Shown in pieces: positions 22,433-34,988 of a stretch of 64,000 nt of DNA. The first letter of the stretch is position 1. Every line of letters starts with the position of its first letter. The position numbers were made by a program, and so were the translations under genes. Source of the stretch: Cercis canadensis (Eukaryota; Streptophyta; Magnoliopsida; Fabales; Fabaceae); the NCBI GenBank assembly GCA_003255065.1, contig QAOA01007853.1, positions 112,483-176,482 on the forward strand. The letters run 5' to 3'. The notes beneath the pieces were generated by a model that saw only the letters and a list, made by a program, of their open reading frames with translations, ran no database searches and was not told the origin of the DNA.

Positions 22433-25071
22433 TAATAAGGTTTTATACCATTTATCTTTTATTTATCTACCTCATTAATTGTTTGTTCTAGGGTATTTTA
22501 GGTTTAATTCTTATGAATTAATGTTTCTTTTATAGGTTTTCACTTTAGAAGTCTTTGAAAATCACTTTGGTATTTTTTAGTGTCAAAAAGAGTAAATTTT
22601 AGCAAATTTAGGATGGAGGTAGTAGCTTGGGCGCCGCAACCTCCGTAATTTAGCAAAAGTCAAGATCAAGCAGCAGTTTGGGCACCGCAGCCTCCAGTTT
22701 GGGTGCCACAACCCCCGTCCTCAACTAAAATGCATTATTCAGGCAAAAACTCTAAAGGCATAGCCCCCAATGGTTAACTCGTGATTTGACTTCTAAACTT
22801 CTTATTTTCATTAGGATTCCTATTATATTTTAATTCATTTTTGTTTTAAACTTCCTAGAACCTATAAATAGGACTTTTAAACAATAAATTAGGGGTTCCA
22901 CAAGTTTTTACACAAGAGGCAAGTGTTGAGTGGGTTTCATACCCACTCTTTAGACATCTTTTATTTAATTATTTGGTTGTTTATTGAGATTAATTGCCAT
23001 CTAATGGTTTATTTATGTTAAATTGTAAGTTTCATGGTTTAAAGTGAAGAAATGAAGATTTGGGACAGAAAGCAAGGGTTGCAACCTTTGAAACTAAGAG
23101 TTGTGGCCCCTAGAGCAACAAAATGAAAAAGCTGGACAAAAACCAAGAGCCGTAGCCCTAGAAAGATAGAGCCACAGTGCCAAAAATCCTATGATTACCC
23201 AAGAGCAAGAGCTGCGGTGCTGAATAGTTAGGGCTACGACGCTCGTGTGTAAAAGAAAATGGTATCTTGGTCCAGAGAGCTAAAGCCGCGGTGCCCATAA
23301 GCTAGGGCTGCAATGCCTGTGCCAGATTCCTGAATACATGTAATTTTTCCTAAGTTTCTTTAGAGCTTTTATTGGGGGATATAAATAGGAACTTTTACGG
23401 ATTTTAGGGGGTTCGATTTTGGACGTTCTTGGAGAGCAAAAAGGAGGCAAAACAGGGATTGAGGACAGGATTTGTGAAGCTAAATTGATCTGCGTATTAG
23501 ATTTTTTCTTCTTCTGCTATTTAACTATGTTTAGATTCTACTTAATCATGTTTTCTTTTTCTGCTATGAATTAATTTTCTTATCTAAGGCTACGATGCAA
23601 CATAATTAGGACCAATTGTAATTTCTTATGAAATCAATTCTAAGATTTATCTTTTCAATTTGAGTATTCATCCCTATGCTTCATGCTTCTGATTATCTGG
23701 CCAATAATTAGCTGATGAGTTAATCACAATGAGATCGGAAGGAGAATTATATGTCTAGTTCATTGGGGTAAATACCATGGGTTGTATGAAGGATAGGAAT
23801 ATACCTCCATGGCTCATGTAATCAATTAAAAAGATCCATAGAACCTAATGAATTCGTAATTATTGTAACTTGTATAGGAATATACAGGGTTAGTAATTAA
23901 GGATATTTACACTAGACCTTGAAAGAGGCTAGTGAATGAGTTAGGGATTCTTGATTAGCAATTAGGAAGATAAATTGGTATTAATGGAATAAGGAATGAA
24001 AACTGAGAATAATTATGGTGAAATCGGAACCCTAGGTTTTTTCTCTCTTGATAAATTTTTTATTTTATTGGTTTAGCTTATTTTCAGTCTATTTAAAGTT
24101 GTTTATTGAAAATTTCTCCATACAGATTGATTAGATAAAATCAAGGTTAACCAAATTTCGGTAGTTGATACATTAGCCCTCTTGGGAACGATAACTTTAT
24201 CTCATCTTATTACTTGGAAACGATAATGTGCACTTTCGTTAGGATTTTCACAACAACAAGAAGAGAAGAGAGATCAAGCTTGAATATCGGTGTTTTCGTC
24301 ATTTAATCATCGTTTACAAGAGTTTATTTCTCCATCTTTCTTGTGATTTATGTTTAATTTGTGTGTGAAGATGTTTTCTCCATTCATTATGAACTAATTC
24401 TACTATTTTGGGTGAAGATGTAGCCTAGCTTAGGACGGATTGTAAATTCTATAGATTTAATCAAAAGACCTTCTAATTAATTATCTTCTTCATCTCCATG
24501 TTTATTGCTTCTTTTTGACTGGCCATTATATGAGATGAATTGATAGTTACAATGATACTGGGAGGTTATTTGTGCTTGAAGATCATAGGGATTAAGAACA
24601 TAGATCCTATAAGGGATAGGGATATACCTTTATGGTTCATGTAGCTATTTAAAAAGAGTCATATAATTAAGTGAATTTCTAAGTTATTCACAATTTACAT
24701 AGGAATATTATGGGTTCATAATTTGGGAATACGTTTGGTTGACCTTAGGAAGGACTAATGGATAATTTAGGATTCTTGACTAATAATTAAGAAGATTGTC
24801 TTTGGTTAATGAAATAGAAGTAACAATTCGAATTAGCTACGGTGAAATTGAAACCTTAGATACTCTCTTTCCATATTTCTGCTCTTTTTACAGTGACTAT
24901 TATTCATTTACTATTTTGCACTTGATTTGTGCTATAATTCAACTCATCAACCGTCTAGATAAAATCGCATTACGCCCAATTTTGGTATTTAGTAGTCACA
25001 GTCTCCGTAAGATGATACTTTAACTCACATCTCTATTACTTGATTACGATACGTACACTTTTTATGTGACA
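22433..25071 (+). repeat. 5' LTR of the gypsy element
   Basis: Starts TAATAAGG (ancestral TGATAAG mutated) and ends GTGACA. It aligns with the 3' LTR at 34989-37620 apart from the solo LTR at 22924-24255. Many substitutions separate the two, so the insertion is old. Confidence 0.8.
22924..24255 (+). mobile_element. Solo LTR nested in the gypsy 5' LTR
   Basis: Begins TGTTGAGTGGGTTTC and ends TTTTCACAACA (TG…CA), 1332 bases, flanked by GCAAG (22919-22923) and ACAAG (24256-24260), a 5-bp TSD with one mismatch. The other LTR has the uninterrupted GAGGCAAGAAGAGAAG, the empty site. Without internal sequence it is a solo LTR left by recombination. Confidence 0.8.
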
Positions 25072-25077
25072 AGTTTT

Positions 25078-25093
25078 TGGTGCCGTTGTCGGG
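25078..25093 (+). other. Gypsy primer binding site
   Basis: TGGTGCCGTTGTCGGG starts seven bases after the 5' LTR. It resembles the TGGCGCCGTTGCCGGGG site of many plant gypsy elements with two C-to-T changes. Confidence 0.6.
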
Positions 25094-25136
25094 TACTATG
25101 CATCTATTAATATCAATAGTAAGGTAGTCTAATTTT

Positions 25137-26179
25137 AGTTTAGATCTTTATTTTACGCTTGTGCTCTTTGTTTTTCAGGAATTCTTTCTATTGTATGAGA
25201 AGTACAAAGCGAGGTAATCTACTACCTTTAGATTCTGAAATTGAGAAGACGTGTAAGAAATACCGAAGGCGTCACACTACAAGAAAAAGGTCATTTTCCA
25301 ACGGAATTAAATACTGTTAGAATATTTTTTGAAAATTCTAACGGTAATTCCAACGGAATTATATTACCGTTAGAATATTCCGTTGGAATTATTGGTTGAA
25401 TTTTTTTTTCTACTTTTTAATATTTTTTTTTGTTAATTCCCACGGAAATTCCTTTGGTAATTTCTAAAATAATACCATTGGAATTGTTTTTAGGTCATTT
25501 CCGGTTCCCCTTTCCCCTTTTTGCATTTCGCCATTTCGCATTTCCCTCTTTCTTGTCTTTCCTTCCCTAGCTTCACATTCTCCATAACACTAACAGTCTG
25601 GAGGAGTTGTGTTCATCGACAACCCATCTTTGGTTGGGTCTTTGTAAAGTTTCAAGAAAAGNAGTTTAGATCTTTATTTTTCTATTTTACGCTTGTGCTC
25701 TTTGTTTTTCAGGAATTCTTTCTACTGTATGAGAAGTACAAAGCGAGGTAATCTACTACCTTTAGATTCTAAAATTGAGAAGACGTGTAAGAAATACGAA
25801 GGCGTCACACTACAAGAAAAAGGTCATTTTCCAACGGAATTAAATACTGTTAGAATATTTTTTGAAAATTCTAACGGTAATTCCAACGAAATTATATTAC
25901 CGTTAGAATATTCCGTCGGAATTACTGGTTGATTTTTTTTTTTAATATTTTATTTTTGTTAATTCCCACGGAAATTCCTTTGGTAATTTCTAAAATAATA
26001 CCATTGGAATTATTTTTAGGTCATTTCCGGTTCCCCCTTTCCCCTTTTTGCATTTCGCCATTTCGCATTTCCCTCTTTCTTGTCTTTCCTTCCCTAGCTT
26101 CACATTCTCCATAACACTAACAGTCTGGAGGAGTTGTGTTCATCGACAACCCATCTTTGGTTGGGTCTTTGAGTGGTAT
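25137..26179 (+). repeat. Direct repeat across an N, probable unmerged contig overlap
   Basis: 25137-25644 recurs at 25664-26179 with few differences, and the single N at 25662 sits between them. The repeated part spans the gypsy leader, the CACTA left end and the start of the captured LRR sequence. A biological duplication would have to copy two unrelated elements together, so an assembly artefact is more likely. Confidence 0.7.
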
Positions 26180-26830
26180 AATCCGATATTTATGGTGAAG
26201 TTCCACGAAAGATTGGAAACTTGGTTAATTTGGAAGAGATTACACTGTCCAGAAATCAGCTTGCTAGTGAGCTTCCGGGAACTTTAGCAATGTTGAAGAA
26301 ACTGGAGGTTCTTGATCTTAGTTAGAATCAATTTGAAGGTTGCGTCCTTGAATTAATGGGTAATCTCACTTAGCTTCTCAAGTTAGATTTGAGCTCCAAT
26401 AGATTTGGTTGTAAAATCCCAGAAACTTTCAGACGCTTGCAGAGCTTGGAGTTTTTGGACCTCAGCTTCAACCATTTTGGTAATTTTGGAGTTCCTCTGT
26501 TCTTAGGAGAGATACCCCGGATGACGGAAGTGTACTTGAGTGGGAATTTACTAGGTGGGAAAATTCCAAAAATATGAAAAAATCTGGGGGGTGTTGTAAG
26601 AATAGGATTTTCAAACATGGGTTTGAGTAGGAATATCCCTTCTTCAATGGGGATTTATCTGAGAAATTTGTCTTAACTGGGGCTTGATAATAACAAGCTT
26701 GAAGGTTCTCTGCCTCAGGAATTTGGGCTATTGTAGTTTGCTGATGAGATCAATTTGGAGAACAACAATTTGAGTGGTAGAGTCTCGTTTTCAACCAAAG
26801 TGAAGTCCTTATCTTTTCCTCTATATTTAA
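26100..26830 (+). pseudogene. Captured LRR protein fragment
   Basis: With several stops and one lost base near 26130 this reads as consecutive leucine-rich repeats: NSLEEL, IDNPSLVGSLSGI, YGEVPRKIGNLVNLEEITLS, KKLEVLDLS, LLKLDLSSNRFG, SLEFLDLSFNHFG, YLSGNLLGGKIPKI, YLRNLS followed by LGLDNNKLEGSLP, INLENNNLSGR. Each fits the plant LxxLxLxxNxLxGxIP pattern. The wording resembles the PIRIFORMOSPORA INDICA-INSENSITIVE 2-like LRR proteins as I remember them; that name is tentative. In-frame stops after VLDLS, GNLT, GKIPKI, RNLS and FGLL show it is not functional. Confidence 0.75.
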
Positions 26831-29617
26831 GTCATTCTCTGTATTCTTTTTTCTCCTTAAAATTCTTTTATTAATTGTGTGTTTGTTATGTGGCTACTAT
26901 GTGTATGTTATTGTATCTGTATGAGACTTTCCGAGGCCATGTCCAACTCCAGTCATGATGTCCTCACATTCCCTGCTGCAATTCCTTAATTCTACATTTA
27001 AATAATTACCCTAGGGTTGAACTCCTGCATCAACCATATCCATCAAAATTTCCATAGTCTTCTGCTAACATGACTGTCATAATAGAAATAGCTATGCTTC
27101 TATGCTACCTTTTAGTTACAAAGAACTACATTAATCTGATGGAGCATGGCGCATTCAACTAGAAAATTTGGCCTATGAATAGTGAATTTGTGTGATATAT
27201 GATCCTGAATGCTAAATAAGTTGGATTAACTACATGTTTTAAGAGACTATTGGGCAGTGACATGGGGCTGTTGTTTATTTGTATCTATTTGTTTCTTTAT
27301 AAAGGGTTCTATGTTTATTTATAATTAGCTATCAACATGTTTTATAACCTATGTATAGTGTTAAAATAAAAGAAGATTGGATTTAATTTGACAAGCAACG
27401 TTTTTTGCCAACATTGTGTATATGAATAGCTCAAAATTGTTTGCTCAGTTCAAGTACTTTGTTTAAGCCTTACCTGCTTAACCTGCATGAGCTATAATGT
27501 AGACCTAGTCTCTGAAACCTTTTGACAGAGTTTTTAATAATTTTTTAATATAATTGTCATACTTAAAGATTGCTTCGCTCTGACTCTAAATGTGGCACAT
27601 ATGTTGTCTATTTATCTAGAACTGTACTATAGTTACTTGGAGATGGCAATATTGCCTTGCTGGCGTTTTCTTCTTGACCAACCTGTAGACAATCTCCAAC
27701 GCTTAGTAATGATGATTAGGGGATTAGCAGATCCAGTGGCATCCGCCTATTGGATGGGGTAATTCAGAAAGTTATTATTTGATGCTCAATCAATTTCTGA
27801 TTCTGAGAGAATGGAATTATACCTGACTGAATTGCTAATTCTTTTATTTGGGAGCTTAACATAACTCTTTTATCATTGGATCTTTCCATGTGACTGTTTA
27901 TAGTTCAATAACAATAAAACTCATGTTACCAATGTTTATTAAAGTAATGAAGGTTATATTTCTTCAGGTATCAATGTATTATTCTGGTTAAATTTAATGT
28001 AGTAAACTTCGGCCATCATGGACTTGCTGTATATAATCATATGAATCTTATATTCTGCTGCTTCATATTTATATCCTGTTTCATGTTAGTTAAACACTTT
28101 GTTAATTGATGTTTCTTTTAGCAGATTAAGTAGCATATAAACTTTTCTTGTGGCTGTCTTTTGAGGTCAGCTGAATCAAAGAGGTTATAAAAGTTAAGAA
28201 TAAAAAAATAAAAAAAGAAGTGTGGAGCTGGCATGGTTTCCTCTTTCAGAAAGAAGTATTGGGTGTCTACATCATTCCATGGATATTCCAGCTAAGCAGA
28301 CCTTTCCCTGCCATGCATATCTCTAATCCATGTTAACTAAATCTTCTTTTGTCATCTTGAAATTGACTCATTTGGCAAATATACATCTTTGAAGCAGTCA
28401 AATAATTAAAAAAACTTGCTGTATATATTACTCTCCTTGCTTGGCTTTGACATTTAAAAAGTATTGCTCCTGAACATGGTATATCTGTGCATCATGTCAA
28501 TGATTATGTATTTGGTTGATTTCACCTGAATGCCAATTTTGTGTGAAGTTCAATCCCTTGAGGCATTATTTGAACAATAATAGTAATATATTCCTCCATG
28601 AGTTCACATTTCAAGGGCAATTATTGTAGCAAGAGCTCTTCTAATCATATTACATATATACATTTTGTTTTTGATAGAATATAAATGCTAGATATATTGT
28701 CTTTGTTATGAGATAATGTATCAATACATGTATTATGTCTTAGATTCATTTTCAATTTTCTTTCCTCGCTTTTTCTCTTGAAGACATTTTATTGGTAGTC
28801 AACTGGACCATTACTTCTTTTTTCTAAAAATAGATCTATAATAAAGTTAATAAACTTCTAATATGTCTATAATTAAATTTTGACAGTTGTNCTAATATCT
28901 CTATAATTAAATTTTGACAGTTGTATGGTTTAATTACTTAGTAGAAATTAATACTCTTTACATTGGCTCAACATTATCTCAGCTTGATGAACCTGGGGAT
29001 GGACTTCTATCTTACTGTGTAACCTTGAAATTTGCTCAACATTGGCTTCAATTTTTTCATGGATACTTCTCAGTTCTTGTGAGTCTGTCCTTTCATAGGT
29101 TGAACACCAAATCTATCATGTATAGGGCACACTGGTAGCTGATTAGAAATTATTGTTATTATGGAAGTGTTATGTCTTGCTAGTGTGCTAAATCAGTATC
29201 CTTAAGTTTCCTGAATGTAACTTTAGCTGAATGAATAGATTGAAGTTCCTCTCCCGCCCCCCTTTCCTTCCAAAATATTGCTCTGTTTACCGTGCTCTAT
29301 GCCTGTTGTGGGGTTCAGAATCATACAGCATTTTTTAGAAGTACTGAAGCAAGATATGCATGCATAAGTTCCTGCAGCTCTTTGCTTGGAAGAATTAGAT
29401 GTTCAACATATTATTTGAATTTTTTTTTATTTTAATATGTAATGTATTTTGTTTTTATTCTTTCAATTCTTAGTACTTCTTTGTATACCTATGGTAAACA
29501 CAGTTTCGTTTAATAAATTTGCATTTATTATAAAAAGAAAGGAAAATCCTTTTGTCTTCCTTTATGGGCAAAGTTTGAGGATCATTATTCATGTTTCAGA
29601 TGAAGAAAATAAATTCG
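26831..29617. other. CACTA interior without clear genes
   Basis: AT-rich, intron-like sequence apart from the exon-like piece at 27610-27770. N at 28891 is flanked on both sides by the same 33-base stretch (CTATAATTAAATTTTGACAG…). An open frame at 28914-29138 has no recognisable domain. Confidence 0.5.
27610..27770 (+). pseudogene. Captured exon, VPS35L/retromer-like
   Basis: After a possible acceptor (TACTATAG|T) the frame reads YLEMAILPCWRFLLDQ, VDNLQRLVMMIRGLADP and VASAY, then meets a stop. This looks like a conserved piece of the plant VPS35L-like (C16orf62-type) protein as I recall it. It is a fragment of about 45 residues with no neighbouring exon recognised. A protein search is needed to confirm the family. 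Confidence 0.4.
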
Positions 29618-29990
29618 GCTATTACTCACCTCAGTTCGATGCTGATGCATGTGGATCACAAGCTAAATTTCTTTATCCAGGAAATTCATCTTCCTGCTTT
29701 ATCATAACTTCGGAGTCCAACTCATGTCCAACTTCTTTATTTACTAGCAGCATGGGATCTTCTGCACATAAGGAGCAATCAGGGTCTGCTTCACATAAAC
29801 ATGATGAAGACACTATCTATTCTGAACATACTTATGATGGAACAATTGTAGCAATTGGGACTGAGGCCTTCTGTTGAAGGAAAAAAATTTCCTCAAAGTG
29901 AGCAACACGGCCAACAGAAGATTTCAGTTGCAGATTTGATATGCACAACATGCAAGCAATTGCTCTTTAATCCTGTTGTTCTTAACTGTA
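29618..29990 (+). pseudogene. Captured E3 ligase fragment, PRT1-like RING
   Basis: Behind an acceptor-like CATGTTTCAG the frame reads GYYSPQFDADACGSQAKF and goes on for about 90 residues to a TGA. After a frame change the reading GQQKISVADLICTTCK and QLLFNPVVLNC follows. The C-x2-C and PVVLNC spacing matches the start of a RING finger of the PROTEOLYSIS1 (PRT1) type; the expected GHVYC part is missing because host similarity ends there. It lies at the right side of the CACTA interior, just before the subterminal array. It is non-functional. Confidence 0.5.
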
Positions 29991-30745
29991 TTACAATCTT
30001 CTACAAAATTTATGTTTTATTTTTATTTAGTTGAGAAAAGGGTATGCTTTTGTTATATAGTATATATTTTGAACAATTAGAAATAAACTTGGTGTAATTA
30101 TTTGAAATTTAAACTTTTGTACTCAATACATTATTAACTTATAAGATTTATTTAATGAATTTGATATTTTTGTTATAGAAATTATTTAATAAAAAAGATA
30201 TTTGTAAATAGTATGTTCTGATTTTTAATAAATACTATTTAGGAATTTAAAAAAAAATTGAAGAAAATTCCAATGAAAATTCATTCCGTTGGAATTTCAA
30301 AAACTAAAATTAAAAAATAATTTTTGAATTTTTTTAAAAAAAAAGAAATTTTTTTTAAATATATTATAAATTCCAACCGAAAATTCTGTTAGAATTACCG
30401 TGGGAATTTTATTTTAAAATTAAAAATAAATTTTCAACAGTAATTTCAACGGAAAAATACCGTTGGAATTTTTTTTACAATTTCCAACGGTATTTTTCTG
30501 TTGGAATTACCGTTGGAAATTAAAAAATTATTCCAACGGTAAAATATACCATTGGAATGTGCCGTAAGAATTTTTTCCCTAAATTTTAATTGCAACGGTA
30601 TAATTCCGTTGGAATTCAGATTCCGTTGGAATTTTGCAATTCCAACGACACGAATTCGGTTGGAATTACTGTTTGAATCAAAAATTCCAACATAAAAATT
30701 CCGTTGGAATCCAGTTTTTTTTTCTTGTAGTGTCACTAGACTAGT

Positions 30746-33079
30746 TCATATCATTATGGAAGACGCAAAGCAAAATAGAGAGCCAGTGGTGGTACCAGTG
30801 ATTGCTCATAAAGCATTGAAGAATTATGGAATTCCTAAGGGGCCAGCCCCTATCTCAGGGATTGATAGGCCAGCAATTCAAGCCAACCAGTTTGAGATTA
30901 AAGCTAGTGTCATTTAGAGGATGCAAGCTAACCAATTTGGAGGGCTAGCAACTGAAGATGCCAATGTACACTTTATTGGATTTCTGGAGATTTGCGACAC
31001 CTTCAAGTATAATGGCACCACTGACAACGCCATTCGTTTACTCCTATTTTCATTCTCACTAAAAGATGAAGCGAGGAATTGGCTATACTCTCTTGCACCA
31101 AGTTTAATCAACACATGGGATGAGATGACCAAGAAATTTTTGGCAAGGTTTTTCCCACCAGCAAAAACAGCCAGGATGCACAATGATATTAACACTTTTG
31201 TGCAACATGACATGGAAGGACTACATGAAGCTTGGGAGCGGTTCAAAGGCTTATTGAGGAAGTGCCCACACCATGGTTTATTGGAGTGGCTCCAAATTCA
31301 AACTTTTTATAATGGTTTGAATGGGTCCACTAGAATTCTACTTGATGCAGCTGCAAGTGGGTCATTAATAGAGAAAACTGATGAAGAAGCTTTTAAGATA
31401 CTTGACCAAATGGCAACAAATGCTCGCCAATGGCCTTCTGAAAGGGGTCCAACTAAGAAAGCTTATGAGATGCATGCAGTTGATCCCATCACAACCCTCA
31501 ATGCCAAGATAAACTCTCTTGCAAAGCAATTAGGCATTCTGATAGCCAATGCCATACACACTCCTCAAGTCAAATGTGAAGTATGTCATGACAATCACTC
31601 TAATGCAAATTGTCTTGTGATGAACATAAATGACCCACTATCTCTTAAGGAAGCTCAGTTTGTGGGAAATTCTAATAGACAAGGTGCACCATATTCCAAC
31701 ACTTACAATCCGGGATGGAGAAATCACCATAATTTCTACTAGAAGAACTCTCAGAATGTGGCTAACACATCCGGATTCCAAGCTCATCCACCACCACCCA
31801 AAGTTTCATTAGAATATGCTCTTGCTCAGTTGACAATGAACACTACTCAATTCATGACAAGGACTAACACTACATTACAAAATCAAGCCGCTTCCATTTG
31901 AAACTTAAAGGTGCAAGTTAGGAAAATTTTTAATATTCTATCTTCTAGAAATCAAGACACATTACCCAACAATATTGAAACAAATCCTAGGGAGCAAGTT
32001 AATGCCATAACTCTTGAGAATGACAAAGTGGTTGAATAGCCTAAAAAGAAAGAGTTAGTGGTAGAAAAATCATATGAAGCAAGAGAAGAAGCTGTTATAC
32101 CTATTAATGAAGTTTTAAAAGAGGAGGTGAAGCAACCTAAGTTCATAATGTTTCTTGATAATCCTCCACTATACAAACCCCAAGTACCTTTCCTTGAGGT
32201 GTTCAAGAAGCTCCATATAAATATTCCATTTGCGGAGGCCTTGGAACAAATGCCTAGTTATGTCAAGTTCATGAAGGAGATTCTCATTAATAAGAGAAGG
32301 CTAGGGGATTGTGAAACTGTGGCACTTACTGAAAAGTGAAATGCAGTCTTACAAAAGAAATTGCCACCAAAATTAACAGATCCATGGAGTTTTAATATTC
32401 CTTACACTATTGGCAACTTATCTTTTGGTAAGGCATTTTGTGATCATGGTGGTAGTATTAACCTTATGCCTTTTTTTTGTTTTTAGGAAATTAGGTATAG
32501 GAGAAGTTAAACCAACCTCTATTTCCTTGACATTAGTGGATAAATCAGTCAAATATCCAAGGGGAATCCTTGAGGATGTATTGATGAAAATGGACAAGTT
32601 CATCTTCCCAGCAGACTTCGTTGTGCTAGACATAGAGAAAGACCAAGAAATCCCTATAATTCTTGGTCATCCATTCTTATCAATTGGAAAAGCTCTCATT
32701 GATGTGCAGAAAGGACAACTCACTTTGAGAGTTCAAGGTGATCAAGTATCCTTCAAAGTGTTTGGAAACTAAACACCTGGATGAAGAGACTAGGTGCTTC
32801 AAAAGTGACACAATAGAAGGAAGCACCAATGAAGTGTCTTAAGCAAACTTCTTAAAGAAACCAATTGAAGCTTGTATTGAGAGGATGTCTAAGAGGGAAA
32901 AACCACATGACTCAGAGTTTCAAGATGAGAAAATCCCCACAAAGCAAGTGGCTGGTTCCTTACCTCGAGTTGATCCTCACAAGAAAAGAAAGAAGAAAAA
33001 ACTCTCTTTCAAAAAGATATTTTGGAACACCTCAAGAAGTCTTCTTGCTTTGGATATGGAAATGAGGCATGGAGCTTAA
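30746..33079 (+). pseudogene. Gypsy gag-protease relic
   Basis: Gag is best preserved at 30921-31742: NQFGG, FLEICDTFKYNG, DEARNWLYSL, FLARFFPPAKTAR and LRKCPHHG are typical of plant gypsy capsid sequences, and a Cys/His cluster CEVCHDNHSNANC follows. Stops interrupt at about 30917, 31741, 31899, 32037 and 32337. 32058-32339 continues the pre-protease region (FLEVFKKLHINIPFAEAL). At 32420-32772 a retropepsin-type domain follows (IGNLSFGKAFCDHGGSINLMP, later IILGHPFLSIGKALIDV); the catalytic D-x-G-A reads DHGG, and a one-base slip breaks the frame. Reverse transcriptase and integrase are absent. Confidence 0.8.
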
Positions 33080-34988
33080 AAGAGAATGACCAACAATCTA
33101 AAGCTCACAGAGATAGTGGAGTAAAGTTCCAAAAGACCTCCACTACCATTTTTTATCTTGGCTAATTTATTCTAGAGATAGTCAGGCTGAGGACTATAAA
33201 ATAAGTGATTTTTGGTAGGCAACCCATTTTCTAAACTCTTCCTTTAGTTTTTGTTTAAATTCTTAGATTTCTTTAGTCTTTAGTTATGTGTTAGGTCTAA
33301 TTTTTCTTTAGTTTTATTAAATTTCAAGTGTGGAACTAAGTTTGGGGGTCCAAGATGTGCACATGCAGAAAAATGAAAATTTTGTGAAGTTTGACAGAGT
33401 GTAGGGCTCCACAACACCCTTGTGCGAGAGAAAGACATACCTACCCACACTGGAAAACTGCCCTATGCCACCGCAACATTCTTATAGCACCCACAAAAAA
33501 AAGGCTTTCATATGCAACAAATGGTAGATTTTCAGCATTCATTCCCATTCCAACCGAACATTGATCCACCTCTTATCCAAGGGAGTTTTCTATGCTTTCT
33601 CTTTTAATTTTCTTAACATTGAGGACAATGTTAGTTTTAAGTTTAGGGGTGAAAATTGTTGAATTTCTTCATTTTGTTTGCCCTTACTTTCTTTTTGTTA
33701 TTAAGTTGTTTAATTAGTAGTTTTTTTTTTAATTATAATTTATGTTGTTTTGAGTGATAATGAAGTTTGAAAACCTAGGGCTAATGATAAAAATGATTCT
33801 AATTGTTCATAGCTCTTGGAAAATGATGCATGTTATGTTTGTGTGTGTGATTGATTCTTGTGCTAGTTTTTACTTGACTTGTATTTCCTTGAGATATTGA
33901 GCATACAACCCTAAGCATTTGCATTCTTTGCTTGATTTGAAGAAGGTTTAGGTATGCTAAGCACTCTTATGACCTTAGAGGACTCTAGAACTAGTTTGAT
34001 TGTTGCTTGAGATGACATCCTAGGTTATGCAACATTAGGGAGATGATTTAGGCATTGTTTGAATAAGTTTGAGCTTTTCAAGCCAACCCTTGTATGAATT
34101 CTATCCTTAGTCACCTTAATTGAGCCTACTTGTAACATTTTCTTTGTCACCGGTACCTTAAACTAACCCTTGAATAACTTTCCTAACCTTGCATTCATGA
34201 CACATAGTCATTTTAGGAAAAGTATTGTGAGCATATGGATAAATGAGGGTGGATGGGAGGAATGTTGAGCTTTGAAAATAAAAACTAGATTGTTGCTTCT
34301 TGACTTGAAAAAAAAAAGGTTTATACACCTCTTTGATCATTAAAAGATAATAAGTTTGCGGGTGAAGTTAAGCATTCAAAGAAAAGAAAGAATGAAGAGA
34401 AGCACAATTAAGTGAAAAAGGAGGAAAATAATCAAGGTGGTTGGCAAAGAAAGAATAAAAAAATTGGTGAAAAAGTTTGGGTAAAAGCTAGTGAAGAAGG
34501 GCTCCAAAAGCCTAGATTGGTTTTATGTCATGGGTGAATGAACCTCATTGATTATCTTTTACCTCACCTTAACCCTAGTCATTCATTACAATCTTGAAAA
34601 GCCCTTTTGATCTTTGATGTTGTGACTAGCCTACGTTAGTGGAGAGTGACATGAAAATCTAGCCTATGGAGTTCCTCATGTACTTTATTTAGAGGTCTAA
34701 TTGCTTGGGTGAGCATGTATAAACTTATTCATAGTGCAAGAGGTCATTTGTGAAGGGTTACACACACACACACTGAAGGAGATTATTAGTGAGTTACAAC
34801 TTGCATTTGAATTAATTTATACACTTTCATGATATGATAAATTTTCCTTGAACTATGATTAATTTTTATTCTTTAGGCCTATTTGGTCAGTAGATTTATG
34901 TTGTCACTCATGTGTTAGTTTTGTTAACTTTGTTAGTTTAATTATTCGTTTTGCTCGAGGACTAGCAAATCTCAAGTTTTGGGATATT
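33080..34988 (+). other. Non-coding internal region of the gypsy element
   Basis: Between the protease relic and the 3' LTR, without pol sequence. It has AAGTTTGGGGGTCC near 33340 and, just before the LTR, AGTTTTGGGATAT (34973-34986), the probable polypurine tract. Confidence 0.55.

Larger units (their letters stand above)
25275..30732. mobile_element. CACTA (En/Spm-type) element carrying host gene fragments
   Basis: Ends CACTACAAGAAAAAGG and, inverted, CACTACAAGAAAAAAAA, flanked by the 3-bp TSD TCA (25272-25274 and 30733-30735). Both subterminal regions are packed with CCAACGGAATT/AATTCCGTTGG words in both orientations, the usual transposase-binding arrays. A second copy of the left end begins at 25808, inside the N-bordered duplication. 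No transposase frame exists. The interior carries fragments resembling three host genes, so it is a Pack-type CACTA. It is inserted in the gypsy leader. Confidence 0.88.

Noticed and set aside
26370-26618. Minus-strand frame opposite the LRR fragment
   Set aside because: Antisense shadow of the captured LRR sequence, without recognisable content.
30270-30730. Regularly repeated CCAACGG words as a CRISPR-like array
   Set aside because: Both orientations, irregular spacing and position inside a transposon end show a CACTA subterminal array in a plant genome.
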